Shown here one piece after another: positions 1-8,500 of a stretch of DNA of 64,000 bases (positions are counted from its first letter, which is position 1; each line of letters begins with the position of its first letter). The position numbers and the translations under genes are program-made. The notes beneath the pieces are model-generated. The model did not search any database. It was not told the origin of the DNA and saw nothing but the letters and a program-made list of their open reading frames with translations. The stretch is from Alkaliphilus oremlandii OhILAs (GTDB taxonomy: Bacteria > Bacillota > Clostridia > Peptostreptococcales > Natronincolaceae). The stretch is from the NCBI RefSeq assembly GCF_000018325.1, contig NC_009922.1, positions 682,001 through 746,000 of the forward strand, read 5' to 3'.

Positions 1-82
1 CAATGATACAGAAAAACTTATAGCAAAAGCAAACTCCTTGGGATATGAAATGTGTCTATATTCAAAGGTACCATATCGATAA
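1..82 (+). CDS. C-terminal end of an upstream gene (partial)
   Basis: An open frame entering from the left edge (first full codon at base 2) runs 26 codons to a TAA at 80-82. The residues look like ordinary coding sequence ending in LGYEMCLYSKVPYR. The start lies outside the window and I do not recognise the family. It ends 43 bases before the next ribosome-binding-site-supported start, so the two genes may share a transcript. Confidence 0.45.
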   Translation, partial: NDTEKLIAKANSLGYEMCLYSKVPYR

Positions 83-125
83 GATAAGAGATACAGTGAG
101 AAATGATTTATTAGGAGAGGTTCCA

Positions 126-980
126 ATGATCTATTTAAATGTGTTCAAATTTCCAGATGAAAGTATGGAATTCAACTTTTTTATGGGGATACAGAGAACG
201 TGTTATGATTCTTTTTATCCATTTAAGGTACTATCCAAACGAAACTTTGAAAGAATTGACTTTGAGCCCATTACGATTTTATATGGGGGGAATGGTTCTG
301 GAAAATCCACCGCATTGAATGTTATAGCAGAAAAGTTAAAAATTCATCGAGATTCTATTTATAACAAATCAAACTTTTATGGAGATTATGTGAATTTATG
401 CAATGTAGAGCTAAATGAGGATATACCAAAAAGTAGTAAAATTATAACCAGTGATGATGTTTTTGATTATATGCTGAATATACGGAATTTAAATGAAGGA
501 ATTGACCAAAAACGAGAAAATCTTTTTGATGAATATTTAGATGCAAAGTACGCCAGTTTTAAGTTCAAATCCATGGCAGACTATGACCAGCTAAAAAAAG
601 TAAATAAGGCTAGAAGTAAAACTCAATCTCGTTTTGTAAGAAGTGAATTGATGGATAATGTACGAGGGTACTCCAATGGCGAAAGTGCATTTATATATTT
701 CACTGAAAAAATCGGTGAAGAAGGGCTATATATATTGGATGAACCTGAAAATAGTCTTTCTCCGGAGCTCCAGATAGAATTAATTCAATTCATTGAGGAA
801 TCTGCCCGGTTTTTTAACTGTCAATTTATCATATCTACCCATTCTCCATTTCTGCTTTCCATAAAAGGTGCAAAAATATATGATCTGGATGAAAATCCAG
901 TGGATGTAAAACCTTGGACCGAATTAAAAAACGTTCGGATCTATTATGATTTTTTCAAGAAATATGAAAATAAATTTTAA
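126..980 (+). CDS. AAA/ABC-type ATPase (AAA_21-like)
   Basis: Predicted 284-residue soluble ATPase of the ABC/AAA_21 class that includes RecF- and OLD-like proteins. Visible motifs in order: Walker A GGNGSGKS at about residues 54-61, an ABC-like signature YSNGES near 182, Walker B LYILDEPE near 201, and a switch histidine in STHSPF near 237. I start at the ATG at 126 because AGGAGAGG lies five bases upstream; an in-frame ATG at 45 has no such site and would overlap the preceding frame. No nuclease or membrane domain is attached and no obvious toxin or defence partner lies next to it, so its role is unknown. The diguanylate cyclase follows 30 bases downstream. Confidence 0.8.
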   Translation: MIYLNVFKFPDESMEFNFFMGIQRTCYDSFYPFKVLSKRNFERIDFEPITILYGGNGSGKSTALNVIAEKLKIHRDSIYNKSNFYGDYVNLCNVELNEDIPKSSKIITSDDVFDYMLNIRNLNEGIDQKRENLFDEYLDAKYASFKFKSMADYDQLKKVNKARSKTQSRFVRSELMDNVRGYSNGESAFIYFTEKIGEEGLYILDEPENSLSPELQIELIQFIEESARFFNCQFIISTHSPFLLSIKGAKIYDLDENPVDVKPWTELKNVRIYYDFFKKYENKF

Positions 981-1009
981 GCCATGTGCAGTATATTGGA
1001 GGTGTTTAG

Positions 1010-2080
1010 ATGGTTAATTCCTTATTTATCAATGCATCAATTCTAATATCTGTTCTATACTTGACAAGTCAGATATTTAAAGAACAAAAAATCACTTCTC
1101 AATCAGATTTAAAAACCAAAATATCTGTAGGCATATTATTTGGTTTAACTGGGTGTTTATTGATGTTCAATGGATTTAGTTTACCCAGCAATATGATTAT
1201 GGATTTTAGGGTAATTGCGTTGATTATCTCTTTAATCTATTGCGGCTCTATATCTTCTATCATAACCGTGATGATTCTCATCGTATTCAGGCTGAGTTAT
1301 TTCGGTGGACATACAGCTTCCTTGTTAGCCGCAGCGAATTTAACCACATTATGGATCATTTTAAATATGATATTGAAAACCAAATTGGATTTTGCTAAAA
1401 AATATATAGTAATGATAGTCGTCAATATATGCACTTCTTTTATAGCAACCTGGATATTGATTAGGGACGTGAATATGGTATTCAATGTTGTAGCCAGATA
1501 TGCCCTTGCTACAGCCATCGTATCGACTGTGGTTTATTTTGTGCTGTCCTATATCTATCGAACCAACGAACTCTATTTAAGGCTGAAAGAAGAAGCTACA
1601 AGAGATTTTTTAACTGGACTTTATAATGTAAGAGAATTTGAAAAAGTAACAAATGAGCTTTTTGCTACGATTGTTCAGAGGAAAGAAAACTTATCCTTAT
1701 TGATGATCGATATCGATTTTTTTAAGAAGGTCAATGATACCTTTGGCCATTCCTCTGGAGATTTGGTACTAAAGCAGCTAAGTACCATTATTACCTCTTC
1801 CTGCAGATCCTTTGATATTGTCTCTAGACAAGGAGGAGAGGAGTTCACTGTCATTTTATTGGGATGTGACCATAAAACTGCACTTGAAATTGCGGAAAGA
1901 ATCAGAAAAAATGTAGAGGATCATCTGTTCATCATCGATAAGAACGAAGAAATTAAAATTACGGTTTCCATCGGTGTCAGCTCCTATCCAGAGGTGACGA
2001 ATGATCCGCACCATCTTCTTCATGAAGCAGACGATGCGCTGTATTTTGCAAAGCGAAATGGTAGAAACCTAGTGAAATAG
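1010..2080 (+). CDS. 5TM-LYT membrane diguanylate cyclase (GGDEF)
   Basis: Makes cyclic di-GMP from two GTP. The first ~185 residues form hydrophobic helices of the 5TM-5TMR_LYT type (LytS/YhcK sensor domain), and the remainder is a GGDEF domain. The active-site loop is GGEEF at about residues 275-279, a functional variant of GGDEF. An RSFD tetrapeptide five residues before it matches the RxxD product-inhibition I-site, so feedback control is likely. The 356-residue length is typical for this architecture. An AGG-rich ribosome-binding site precedes the ATG. No c-di-GMP riboswitch is visible nearby. The signal sensed by the membrane domain is unknown. Confidence 0.9.
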   Translation: MVNSLFINASILISVLYLTSQIFKEQKITSQSDLKTKISVGILFGLTGCLLMFNGFSLPSNMIMDFRVIALIISLIYCGSISSIITVMILIVFRLSYFGGHTASLLAAANLTTLWIILNMILKTKLDFAKKYIVMIVVNICTSFIATWILIRDVNMVFNVVARYALATAIVSTVVYFVLSYIYRTNELYLRLKEEATRDFLTGLYNVREFEKVTNELFATIVQRKENLSLLMIDIDFFKKVNDTFGHSSGDLVLKQLSTIITSSCRSFDIVSRQGGEEFTVILLGCDHKTALEIAERIRKNVEDHLFIIDKNEEIKITVSIGVSSYPEVTNDPHHLLHEADDALYFAKRNGRNLVK

Positions 2081-2152
2081 GGATACAGCACAGCAGACCA
2101 GCATAGGGTAGCAAAGCTCAGCATGGTGTTCTACTACAGTAAATAGATATAC

Positions 2153-2192
2153 AATAAAAAGTCCCCTATCTGATAGATCAAATAGGGGACTT
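2153..2192 (-). terminator. Rho-independent terminator of the perR-rbr unit
   Basis: Perfect 11-bp stem (AAGTCCCCTAT, arms 2159-2169 and 2182-2192) with a T-rich run on its minus-strand exit side. The plus-strand exit is only weakly T-rich, so it mainly serves rbr and may also slow transcription from the diguanylate cyclase. Confidence 0.8.
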
Positions 2193-2193
2193 C

Positions 2194-2274
2194 ATTTTGG
2201 GTACTTGAAACCTTTAACATAGTTAAAGATGGCGTACGACATAAAGTTTGTCAGTGTAAACGAACAAATTTTAT
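2194..2274. repeat. Short dispersed intergenic repeat, copy 1
   Basis: This stretch shares the blocks GTACTTGAAA and ACGAACAAATTTTAT, in the same order, with 45155-45205 elsewhere in the window; this copy has a longer spacer between the blocks. Both copies lie just past a terminator. It may be a small interspersed repeat or the remnant of a duplicated regulatory region. No coding potential is seen. Confidence 0.4.
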
Positions 2275-2284
2275 CTTAATTCCA

Positions 2285-2779
2285 TTAATATTTAATGAAT
2301 TTTGTTCCAGGAACACCGCAGATATTACATTTTTCTGGTACGAATTTTTCGATGTTTCCACAGATTGGACATAGGTAGTAGAATACTTCCTCTTCGCTAT
2401 CAAGGTTTTCTAAAGCTTCTTTATACAGCTGTGCATGAACCTTTTCAGCTTCCATAGCAAAAGTAAATACGCGAACTGCTTCTTTATTTCCTTCTTCTTT
2501 CGCAGTTTCTATAAATCCAGGGTACATACTTTCGAATTCATAAGTCTCACCTGCTACAGCGTCTGCAAGGTTCGCTTCAGTAGTTCCAATTTTTCCTGCG
2601 ACTTCAAACTCTTTAAGAGCGTGTAAAGTTTCAGCATCGGATGCTGCTTTAAATAATTTTGCTGCATTTAATTTACCATCTTTTTCAGCCTTTTGTGCAT
2701 AAGCTAAGTACTTTCTGTTTGCTTGGGACTCCCCAGCAAAAGCCGCCATTAAGTTTTCTAGAGTTTTATTGTTTTCCAT
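2285..2779 (-). CDS. rbr: Rubrerythrin
   Basis: Non-haem diiron peroxidase that reduces hydrogen peroxide to water in the cytoplasm of anaerobes. The 164 residues comprise a ferritin-like four-helix domain (AFAGESQANRKYLAYA near the N terminus, then AMEAEKVHAQLYKEAL) and a C-terminal rubredoxin-like iron site with CPICG and CNICG. The ATG at 2779 follows GGAGGAG on the minus strand. A longer in-frame reading running back into perR lacks a ribosome-binding site and adds non-homologous residues. It lies 56 bases downstream of perR on the same strand and is probably co-transcribed from the PerR-boxed promoter. Confidence 0.95.
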   Translation of the reverse strand: MENNKTLENLMAAFAGESQANRKYLAYAQKAEKDGKLNAAKLFKAASDAETLHALKEFEVAGKIGTTEANLADAVAGETYEFESMYPGFIETAKEEGNKEAVRVFTFAMEAEKVHAQLYKEALENLDSEEEVFYYLCPICGNIEKFVPEKCNICGVPGTKFIKY

Positions 2780-2835
2780 TTTAAATCTCCTCCATTTATA
2801 AATATTTATTGAAAAGACAAAGTTGTCTTTATAAA

Positions 2836-3258
2836 CTAATGCTGTTCCGAGATGCAATTTGGGCAAATCCCTTTGAAATATACATCTTTATTTTTGATTT
2901 TAAAATTCCCTAAGTCTTGGGTGGAAAAAGAATTAAAGTCGATGCTGAAATCAAATATAGTGCCACAGGATTCACATTTGAAATGACCGTGTTCATCGGT
3001 CACACTGTCATATCGAACCTCTGTATCCTCTATGGTTACAGATTTTATTAAACCAGCATTGATCAAAGTATTCAATGTATTGTAGATTGTTGTCTTTGAT
3101 AATGTTGGAATATCTTTGTGAAGATCATGGTATATTTGATCTACTGTAGGATGAGTCTTATGAGTACTCATGTACTCTAAAACCTTTAATCGTTGATGAG
3201 AAAGACGAATATTCTTCTTTTTCAATTCCTCCGATAACTTTTCAAAAGTTTCATTCAT
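2836..3258 (-). CDS. perR: PerR/Fur-family peroxide-responsive repressor
   Basis: A metal-dependent repressor of peroxide defence genes. The N-terminal winged helix contains RLSHQRLKVLEYM and TLSKTTIYNTLNTLI, followed by a histidine-rich metal site (DEHGHFKCESCG) and a second structural zinc pair (CPNC). About 140 residues, normal for Fur/PerR. The ATG at 3258 is ten bases from AAAGGA; a GTG at 3267 almost abuts that site and is less likely. It is followed by rubrerythrin, a classic PerR target, and preceded by a palindromic PerR box overlapping its own promoter, so autoregulation is expected. Assignment as PerR rather than Fur or Zur rests on this context. Confidence 0.85.
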   Translation of the reverse strand: MNETFEKLSEELKKKNIRLSHQRLKVLEYMSTHKTHPTVDQIYHDLHKDIPTLSKTTIYNTLNTLINAGLIKSVTIEDTEVRYDSVTDEHGHFKCESCGTIFDFSIDFNSFSTQDLGNFKIKNKDVYFKGICPNCISEQH

Positions 3259-3316
3259 ATAACTCACATCCTTTAAATAGTAGGACTGTAATCAGAAAAC
3301 AAAATTGACTTCTAAG

Positions 3317-3331
3317 TTGTAATGATTACAA
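3317..3331. promoter_or_regulatory. PerR box operator
   Basis: The 15-bp TTGTAATGATTACAA is a 7-1-7 palindrome matching the PerR box consensus TTATAATNATTATAA with symmetric changes. It lies immediately downstream of the -10 element of the perR promoter, where repressor would block initiation. Confidence 0.85.
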
Positions 3332-3335
3332 ACTT

Positions 3336-3364
3336 ATTATAATTTTAAAAACGGACGATGTCAA
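3336..3364 (-). promoter_or_regulatory. Consensus sigma-A promoter for perR-rbr
   Basis: On the minus strand TTGACA (3359-3364) and TATAAT (3336-3341) are both perfect and separated by exactly 17 bases. Such a strong promoter is consistent with tight repression by the adjacent PerR box. Confidence 0.9.
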
Positions 3365-3464
3365 GTAATATTTTCATAAAAATTTTTTGTACCATTTTTG
3401 ATATCAATGAATGGTCCAATGTACCGATAATTATTATAAGAGAGATAAATCGAGGGGGGATCGT

Positions 3465-3992
3465 ATGCGAATTCATAGGAATATAGACGTATCTAAATTT
3501 TTAAGTTCTATGAAGAAGTCCAAGGATATTTTTCAGATAAGATCGAAGGAGGTGGAGGAACAAAGGCGAATTCTAGAAATGAGTAAACAACAGCTAGAAA
3601 ATATGGCTTTAGGAAATAAACTAGAACGGATTGCGAGAAAGATTTCACGAGGGGATCGTGTGAACAATGAAGAACGAGCCTTATTAGGGAAGCATAATCC
3701 TGAAAAACTCAGAAAAGCCGACATGGCAAGTAAAAGAAGAAAAGAGTTGGAGAGCCGATTAAAATCTGCTAAAAATGAGAAGGAAGCCAGAGATATTATT
3801 ATGGAGGCCAGCGTAGAAGTGGGTCAAGTTTTATCCAACAAAGATAATGAGTATGGAGAACTACTATCCGATGCTTACGATAAAGCGATCCATGAGTACC
3901 ACAGTGGCATTTCAAAAGAGAGCGGCAAGTCCAATATGGAGGCGATTATAGAGCATCGTAATACCAAAAGAAAGCTGGATATAAAAATTTAA
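3465..3992 (+). CDS. Hypothetical charged helical protein
   Basis: A 175-residue soluble protein, rich in lysine, arginine and glutamate, with long predicted helices and probable coiled coil (around EVEEQRRILEMSKQQLENMA). No signal peptide, membrane segment or recognised catalytic motif is seen. The ATG at 3465 follows a GAGGGGGGAT ribosome-binding site; an in-frame upstream start at 3411 lacks one. It is a single-gene unit ending at a strong terminator. Function unknown. Confidence 0.7.
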   Translation: MRIHRNIDVSKFLSSMKKSKDIFQIRSKEVEEQRRILEMSKQQLENMALGNKLERIARKISRGDRVNNEERALLGKHNPEKLRKADMASKRRKELESRLKSAKNEKEARDIIMEASVEVGQVLSNKDNEYGELLSDAYDKAIHEYHSGISKESGKSNMEAIIEHRNTKRKLDIKI

Positions 3993-4008
3993 CTTAATTT
4001 TGATATTG

Positions 4009-4036
4009 AAACCCACCGAGGTGGGTTTCTTTTTTT
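4009..4036 (+). terminator. Rho-independent terminator
   Basis: Stem AAACCCAC/GTGGGTTT (4009-4016 and 4021-4028) with a four-base loop, followed by a T-run to 4036. It terminates the hypothetical gene ending at 3992. Confidence 0.9.
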
Positions 4037-4122
4037 GAATATGGTATAATATTTCTATTGACGAATTACTTTTTAGAATATTGAAACGATATCGTCTAAG
4101 AAAATAAGAAAGAGGGATGGAC

Positions 4123-4458
4123 ATGGGGATGGCCACATTCGATGATTTTTTAAAACTGGATATTCGAGTTGGCGAAATCATACAGGCTGAAGTTTTTGAA
4201 AAAGCTAAAAAACCCGCGTATAAGGTATGGGTTGATTTTGGTGAAGAAATTGGGATAAAGAAATCCAGCGCACAGATTACTGAATGCTACAGTGCTGAAG
4301 AACTCATAGGAAAACAAGTACTGGGAGTTGTAAATTTTCCACCGAGACAAATTGCGGACTTTATGTCCGAGGTGCTGGTTTTAGGAATATACGCAGAACA
4401 AGGAGTTGTGCTGATAGAACCAGGAAAAACAGTGAAAAAAGGAGATAAATTGGGTTAG
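4123..4458 (+). CDS. csaA: CsaA-type tRNA-binding-domain protein
   Basis: A small homodimeric OB-fold protein related to the C-terminal tRNA-binding domain of methionyl- and phenylalanyl-tRNA synthetases; CsaA of Bacillus subtilis has chaperone and export-related activity. The ~111 residues cover the whole domain, with typical motifs LDIRVGEII near the start, SSAQIT in the middle and VVNFPPRQIADFMSEVLVLG after it. Of three in-frame ATGs (4117, 4123, 4129) the one at 4123 has the best spacing to AGAGGG. A possible two-gene unit is formed with the alcohol dehydrogenase 34 bases downstream. Confidence 0.85.
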   Translation: MGMATFDDFLKLDIRVGEIIQAEVFEKAKKPAYKVWVDFGEEIGIKKSSAQITECYSAEELIGKQVLGVVNFPPRQIADFMSEVLVLGIYAEQGVVLIEPGKTVKKGDKLG

Positions 4459-4492
4459 TATATTAAAAATAAATCTTAAAGGAGTGTTTTCT

Positions 4493-5587
4493 ATGGAATT
4501 TAATTATCTGATGCCGACAAAAATATATTTTGGTAGAGCGGCGATAAAAAAGAATAAAGAGGCTTTATCTGGCATTGGAAAGAAAGCTTTAATTGTCACT
4601 GGAAAGAGCTCATCTAAAAGAAATGGTTCCTTAAAAGATGTGGAAGAAGCACTAACCGACTTAAATATTTCATATACAATCTTCGATGATGTAGAAGAAA
4701 ATCCATCCTTGGAAACCATAGAGAAGGCAGCTGATCTTGGCAAAGTACAACAAGTAGATTTTGTAATCGGCATAGGTGGCGGGTCTCCTTTAGATGCAGC
4801 GAAGGCCGTTGCAGTATTCATAAAAAATCCAGAAATCAAGGGAGAAGCAGTATTCCGTAGTGGAAAGCTGGACAATATTCCTGTGGTAGCGGTTCCTACA
4901 ACCTCTGGAACGGGGTCAGAGGTGACACAATACAGTATCGTTACAGTACATAGCGAAGAGACTAAAAGAAATCTCGGACAAATTGTATTTCCGAAGATTG
5001 CTTTCTTGGACAGTAGCTACACAGATCACACGCCGTACCCTATTACGGTGAACACTGCTATAGACGCATTTACCCATCTCGTTGAGAGCTACCTTAGCCG
5101 AAATGCAACAACCATGTCCGATTTATATGCAGAAAAAGGCTTCGAATTATTTAAAATTTGCTTTGATCGTCTAGCAAAGAAAGAATTGACAGAAGAACTT
5201 CGAGAAGATTTGATGATGGCATCCATGTTAGGGGGCATCGCCATTGCGCAAAGTGGAACGGCATTGCCACACGGTATGGGATATTCTCTTACTTATTATC
5301 ATAATGTTCCCCATGGCTTAGCCAATGGAGTCCTTACCGTAGAATATTTAAGGATTTTTAAAGACCGCAGCAAAATTGTGAGAATGCTCAGCCTATTAGG
5401 TCTTGAAACTATACAGGAGCTTCAAGATATATTTGATGCTCTGTTTACTTTGGATTTAAAGCTTTCTGATGATGAAATATTAAAATATGCGTCTTTATTT
5501 GCAGAGAACAAAGATAAACTGAGAAATCATCCTGAGGAAGTTACCATGAAGGAAATTGAAGGCATCTATAGAAATAGCCTACAATAA
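4493..5587 (+). CDS. Iron-containing alcohol dehydrogenase
   Basis: Group III NAD(P)-dependent alcohol/butanol dehydrogenase, cytoplasmic, 364 residues. Motifs: the nucleotide-binding GIGGGSPLDAAKA, GTGSEVT, and metal-ligand positions in NTAIDAFTHLVE (D and H), ALPHGMGYS and NVPHGLANG (two histidines). The ATG at 4493 follows AAGGAGTG; an in-frame GTG at 4484 overlaps that site. The substrate cannot be deduced from sequence. No terminator is obvious after it; the long 3' region leads into the riboswitch leader of the next operon. Confidence 0.88.
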   Translation: MEFNYLMPTKIYFGRAAIKKNKEALSGIGKKALIVTGKSSSKRNGSLKDVEEALTDLNISYTIFDDVEENPSLETIEKAADLGKVQQVDFVIGIGGGSPLDAAKAVAVFIKNPEIKGEAVFRSGKLDNIPVVAVPTTSGTGSEVTQYSIVTVHSEETKRNLGQIVFPKIAFLDSSYTDHTPYPITVNTAIDAFTHLVESYLSRNATTMSDLYAEKGFELFKICFDRLAKKELTEELREDLMMASMLGGIAIAQSGTALPHGMGYSLTYYHNVPHGLANGVLTVEYLRIFKDRSKIVRMLSLLGLETIQELQDIFDALFTLDLKLSDDEILKYASLFAENKDKLRNHPEEVTMKEIEGIYRNSLQ

Positions 5588-5779
5588 GAACCATGCTTCT
5601 AAAAAATATTAAGAAAATATGATTATTTACTTTTCACTTGACAAGTAAAAGGTATAATGATATTTTTAAAATGATTCGTTTGAACATTAAAAACATTAAT
5701 ACGAATGGTTTAACTTAGAACGATTCAAATGATGTGGAATCTTTATCGGATATGTTGAAGTTTAAATTAAATAGAATGA

Positions 5780-5962
5780 CCATGGGTACAACGATATATT
5801 GGATATCGTTGTTTAAAAGGGAAGATCGGTTAAAATCCGACACGGTCCCGCCACTGTAATGGATAGAGCTTTACGGATACCACTGTGCTTTTAAGGCATG
5901 GGAAGGTGTAAAGCTTGTAATTCCTTAGTCAGGAGACCTGCCAATGGAAAAAGCGCTGTTGA
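5780..5962 (+). promoter_or_regulatory. Cobalamin (B12) riboswitch
   Basis: An RNA aptamer binding adenosyl- or another cobalamin. Diagnostic blocks are present in the right order: AAAAGGGAAG, then GGTTAAAATCCGACACGG, CCGCCACTGTAA, GCATGGGAAGGTG and the B12 box AGTCAGGAGACCTGCC (5928-5943). Outer limits are approximate. It lies upstream of two intrinsic terminators and then the transporter-sucCD operon, so B12 binding should favour termination. Known cobalamin riboswitches usually turn genes off when B12 is plentiful. Confidence 0.95.
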
Positions 5963-6033
5963 TTGCTCACGAGGATGAGGATGCGTTATTGAGTCAGTAG
6001 AATCTTTATGTATTCTTACTTTTTTAATAATGC

Positions 6034-6062
6034 CCTTTCTTTTTTAAAGAAAGGTTTTTTTT
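6034..6062 (+). terminator. First riboswitch-associated terminator
   Basis: Stem CCTTTCTTT/AAAGAAAGG (6034-6042, 6046-6054) followed by eight T residues. It stands about 90 bases past the B12 box, a plausible expression platform. Confidence 0.85.
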
Positions 6063-6073
6063 ATCTATCCACC

Positions 6074-6106
6074 AAACTCGGCAAAAATTGCTGAGTTTAT
6101 TTTTTT
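6074..6106 (+). terminator. Second, tandem terminator before the operon
   Basis: Stem 6074-6083 with 6089-6098 (one G-U pair), five-base loop, then TATTTTTTT. It ends seven bases before the ribosome-binding site of the transporter gene, giving two terminators in series between riboswitch and first start codon. Confidence 0.75.
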
Positions 6107-6123
6107 GAAAGCGGGAGGTATGT

Positions 6124-7299
6124 GTGTTGAATGCAATAAAATTTGTAGAAGAACCGTTGTTGCTTTTATTTTGTAGTATATTGATAGGTCAGGTCATAGG
6201 GAGGATCAGCTGTAAAGGTTTTAAATTAGGAAGTGCAGGGGCACTATTCTCTGGAATTGCAATCAGCTATTTTGCAACGCAATATTTAATGATGGTGAAT
6301 GTGGATCATCGTTTATTAAAGAGTGGGCTCATACCGTCAGAGCTATTTCAGCTAAGCTTAACAGGGTTTATTGCAGCGGTAGGATTGTTGGCTTCTCAGA
6401 ATATTGGAAGTCAAATAAAAGAAAATGGATACAAATTTATGCTATTAGCCCTCGTTACAACAGGAACAGGAGCACTGTCAACATGGTTATTTTTTCATAA
6501 AATATCGAGTATTTCTAAAATAAGCATTATAGGAACGTATCCTGGTGCGCTCACAAGTTCTCCTACTTTAGCTACAGCAATAGAGCTGGCTACTGCATTA
6601 GGAAACTCATCGGAGGTTTTGGTGGGATTGGGATACACAATTTCATATATTCCAGCAGTGATCATCATTGTGATCTCGGTTCAGCTATTGAGTAAGTATT
6701 ATAATGGGAACCATTCTTCCTGTAAACTCAACTCCAAAAAGCAAGAAATAGGGAAAGGTAATTTTAGTGTTATTGGATTTGTAACGATTTGCTTATTAGG
6801 AACTGGCATCGGCAAAATTGAAGTGTATCTTGGAGCGTATCTGGGGCTATTTTCCCTAGGAGCAACGGGTGGTGTTTTGCTCAGTGCTTTGGTTTTAGGC
6901 AACCTTAAAAAGATAGGGTTTATAAATTTCAGAATGGATGATGGATATCTTGCTGTGGTCAGAGATATTTCTCTAAATATATTTCTCGCAACAGTGGGGC
7001 TCAACTATGGCTACAGTGCTTTAAACCTCATTCGGGTTTCTGGCGTTCAGTTGCTAGCCATTGGAGCAACAACCACATTATCGAGCATCTTGGTAGGATA
7101 CATACTAGGAAAAAAGGTTCTAAAGCTCAGTACCATCAATATCATTGGAGGAATCTGCGGGTCTATGACAAGTACACCGGGGCTATGTGCTGCCATGGAA
7201 TCCTTAGAGAGTGATGAAGTTGTAGCGGGATACGGTGCTGCCTATCCCTTTGGACTATTTTTAAAAATTTTGTTTATTAACATATTATTTAGACTATAG
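6124..7299 (+). CDS. AspT/YidE-type membrane transporter (dicarboxylate exporter?)
   Basis: A 391-residue membrane protein with about ten hydrophobic segments and an internally duplicated pattern: TYPGALTSSPTLATAIE in the first half and GSMTSTPGLCAAMES followed by YGAAYPFGLF in the second. These match the duplicated motif of the aspartate:alanine exchanger (AspT/YidE/YbjL) family; the central TrkA-C domains found in many members are absent. That family includes AspT and the succinate exporter SucE1 of Corynebacterium. The GTG at 6124 has GGGAGG five bases upstream. It is the first gene after the B12 riboswitch and lies 18 bases before sucC, suggesting export of succinate or a related acid; that substrate is inferred, not shown. 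Confidence 0.75.
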   Translation: MLNAIKFVEEPLLLLFCSILIGQVIGRISCKGFKLGSAGALFSGIAISYFATQYLMMVNVDHRLLKSGLIPSELFQLSLTGFIAAVGLLASQNIGSQIKENGYKFMLLALVTTGTGALSTWLFFHKISSISKISIIGTYPGALTSSPTLATAIELATALGNSSEVLVGLGYTISYIPAVIIIVISVQLLSKYYNGNHSSCKLNSKKQEIGKGNFSVIGFVTICLLGTGIGKIEVYLGAYLGLFSLGATGGVLLSALVLGNLKKIGFINFRMDDGYLAVVRDISLNIFLATVGLNYGYSALNLIRVSGVQLLAIGATTTLSSILVGYILGKKVLKLSTINIIGGICGSMTSTPGLCAAMESLESDEVVAGYGAAYPFGLFLKILFINILFRL

Positions 7300-7317
7300 G
7301 AAATGGAGGAATGAAAA

Positions 7318-8478
7318 ATGAATATACATGAATACCAAGCCAAGGAGCTATTGAGAGATTATGGTGTACCAGTTCCAAGGGGGCAGGTTATTTACGATGT
7401 TCGTGATGCCCAAAGAGCTGCATGGCATATAGAATCGGATATTGCCGTCGTGAAAGCGCAGATTCATGCAGGGGGAAGAGGAAAGGCTGGGGGCGTAAAA
7501 ATAGCCAAAAGTATTACAGAGGTTGAACAATTCTCAAGAGAATTGCTAGGGAAAACATTGGTTACCCATCAGACAGGGCAAGAAGGAAGAGTAGTCAAGG
7601 CAATTTTGATTGAAGAAGGCTGCGAAATATATAAGGAATATTATATAGCATTTACTTTAGATCGAGAAAACTCAAAGATTGCGCTAATTGCCTCTGAAGA
7701 AGGGGGCATGGATATAGAAGAGGTTGCAGCAAATCGTCCAGATAAAATATTGAAGGAGATCATAGACCCATTAATAGGGCTCACTGATTTTCAGGGAAGA
7801 AGAGTTTGTTTTAATTTAAATATAGATGGCAGCCTTATCAATGATACGGTGGAATTGATGAAAAATTTGTATCGATGTTTTATAGAGAAAGATTGTTCAT
7901 TGCTAGAGATCAACCCTTTGGTGATAACAAAGAATAACCGTGTGATGGCATTGGATGCCAAAATTAATTTCGATGGCAATGGGCTCTATAGAAATGAGGA
8001 TGTATTAAAGCTAAGAGATTTAAATGAAGAAGATGAAAAGGAAATAGAAGCGTCTAAATACAATCTATCCTATATTTCTTTAGACGGCAACATTGGGTGC
8101 ATGGTAAATGGTGCAGGATTGGCCATGGCCACAATGGATATCATCAAACTATATGGTGGAAACCCTGCCAACTTCTTAGATGTTGGAGGCGGTGCAAGTG
8201 AAGAAAAGGTAATGAATGCATTTAAGATCATATTATCCGATCCCAAGGTAAAGGGAATATTCGTTAATATTTTTGGTGGCATAATGAAATGCGACGTGAT
8301 AGCGAAAGGAATCGTCAATGCAGCAAATGAAGTGAAGTTGAATGTTCCCTTGGTGGTTCGATTGGAAGGTACCAATGTAGAATTGGGAAAGGAGATATTG
8401 AATCAATCTAACCTTAATATCGTCACAGCTACGACCATGGCTGATGGGGCAAAAAAAATAGTGAAATTGATAAAATAG
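7318..8478 (+). CDS. sucC: Succinyl-CoA synthetase beta subunit
   Basis: Nucleotide-binding subunit of succinate-CoA ligase, which interconverts succinyl-CoA + ADP + Pi with succinate + CoA + ATP. The N-terminal ATP-grasp domain begins MNIHEYQAKELL and contains KAQIHAGGRGKAGGVK and the metal-binding LLEINPLV; the C-terminal CoA-ligase domain has GGGASEEKV and NIFGGIMKCD. At 386 residues it is full length. GGAGGA precedes the ATG. It lies between the transporter and sucD in one B12-riboswitch-controlled operon. In a clostridial fermenter this enzyme can conserve ATP from succinyl-CoA. Confidence 0.95.
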   Translation: MNIHEYQAKELLRDYGVPVPRGQVIYDVRDAQRAAWHIESDIAVVKAQIHAGGRGKAGGVKIAKSITEVEQFSRELLGKTLVTHQTGQEGRVVKAILIEEGCEIYKEYYIAFTLDRENSKIALIASEEGGMDIEEVAANRPDKILKEIIDPLIGLTDFQGRRVCFNLNIDGSLINDTVELMKNLYRCFIEKDCSLLEINPLVITKNNRVMALDAKINFDGNGLYRNEDVLKLRDLNEEDEKEIEASKYNLSYISLDGNIGCMVNGAGLAMATMDIIKLYGGNPANFLDVGGGASEEKVMNAFKIILSDPKVKGIFVNIFGGIMKCDVIAKGIVNAANEVKLNVPLVVRLEGTNVELGKEILNQSNLNIVTATTMADGAKKIVKLIK

Positions 8479-8500
8479 AGCAGAGAGTAGGGAGAGTATT

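Noticed and set aside
2081..2150. Resemblance of the GACC..TAGG..AGCAA stretch after the diguanylate cyclase to the 14.5-kb stem-loops
   Set aside because: Only scattered matches and no complementary arms, so similarity is likely chance.
2780..2866. N-terminal extension of rubrerythrin reading into perR
   Set aside because: It adds 29 non-homologous residues and has no ribosome-binding site, whereas GGAGGAG sits ideally before the ATG at 2779.
5638..5658. TTGACA followed by TATAAT upstream of the B12 riboswitch
   Set aside because: The spacer is only nine bases, far too short for a sigma-A promoter. TATAAT may be used with another -35, but I see no good one.
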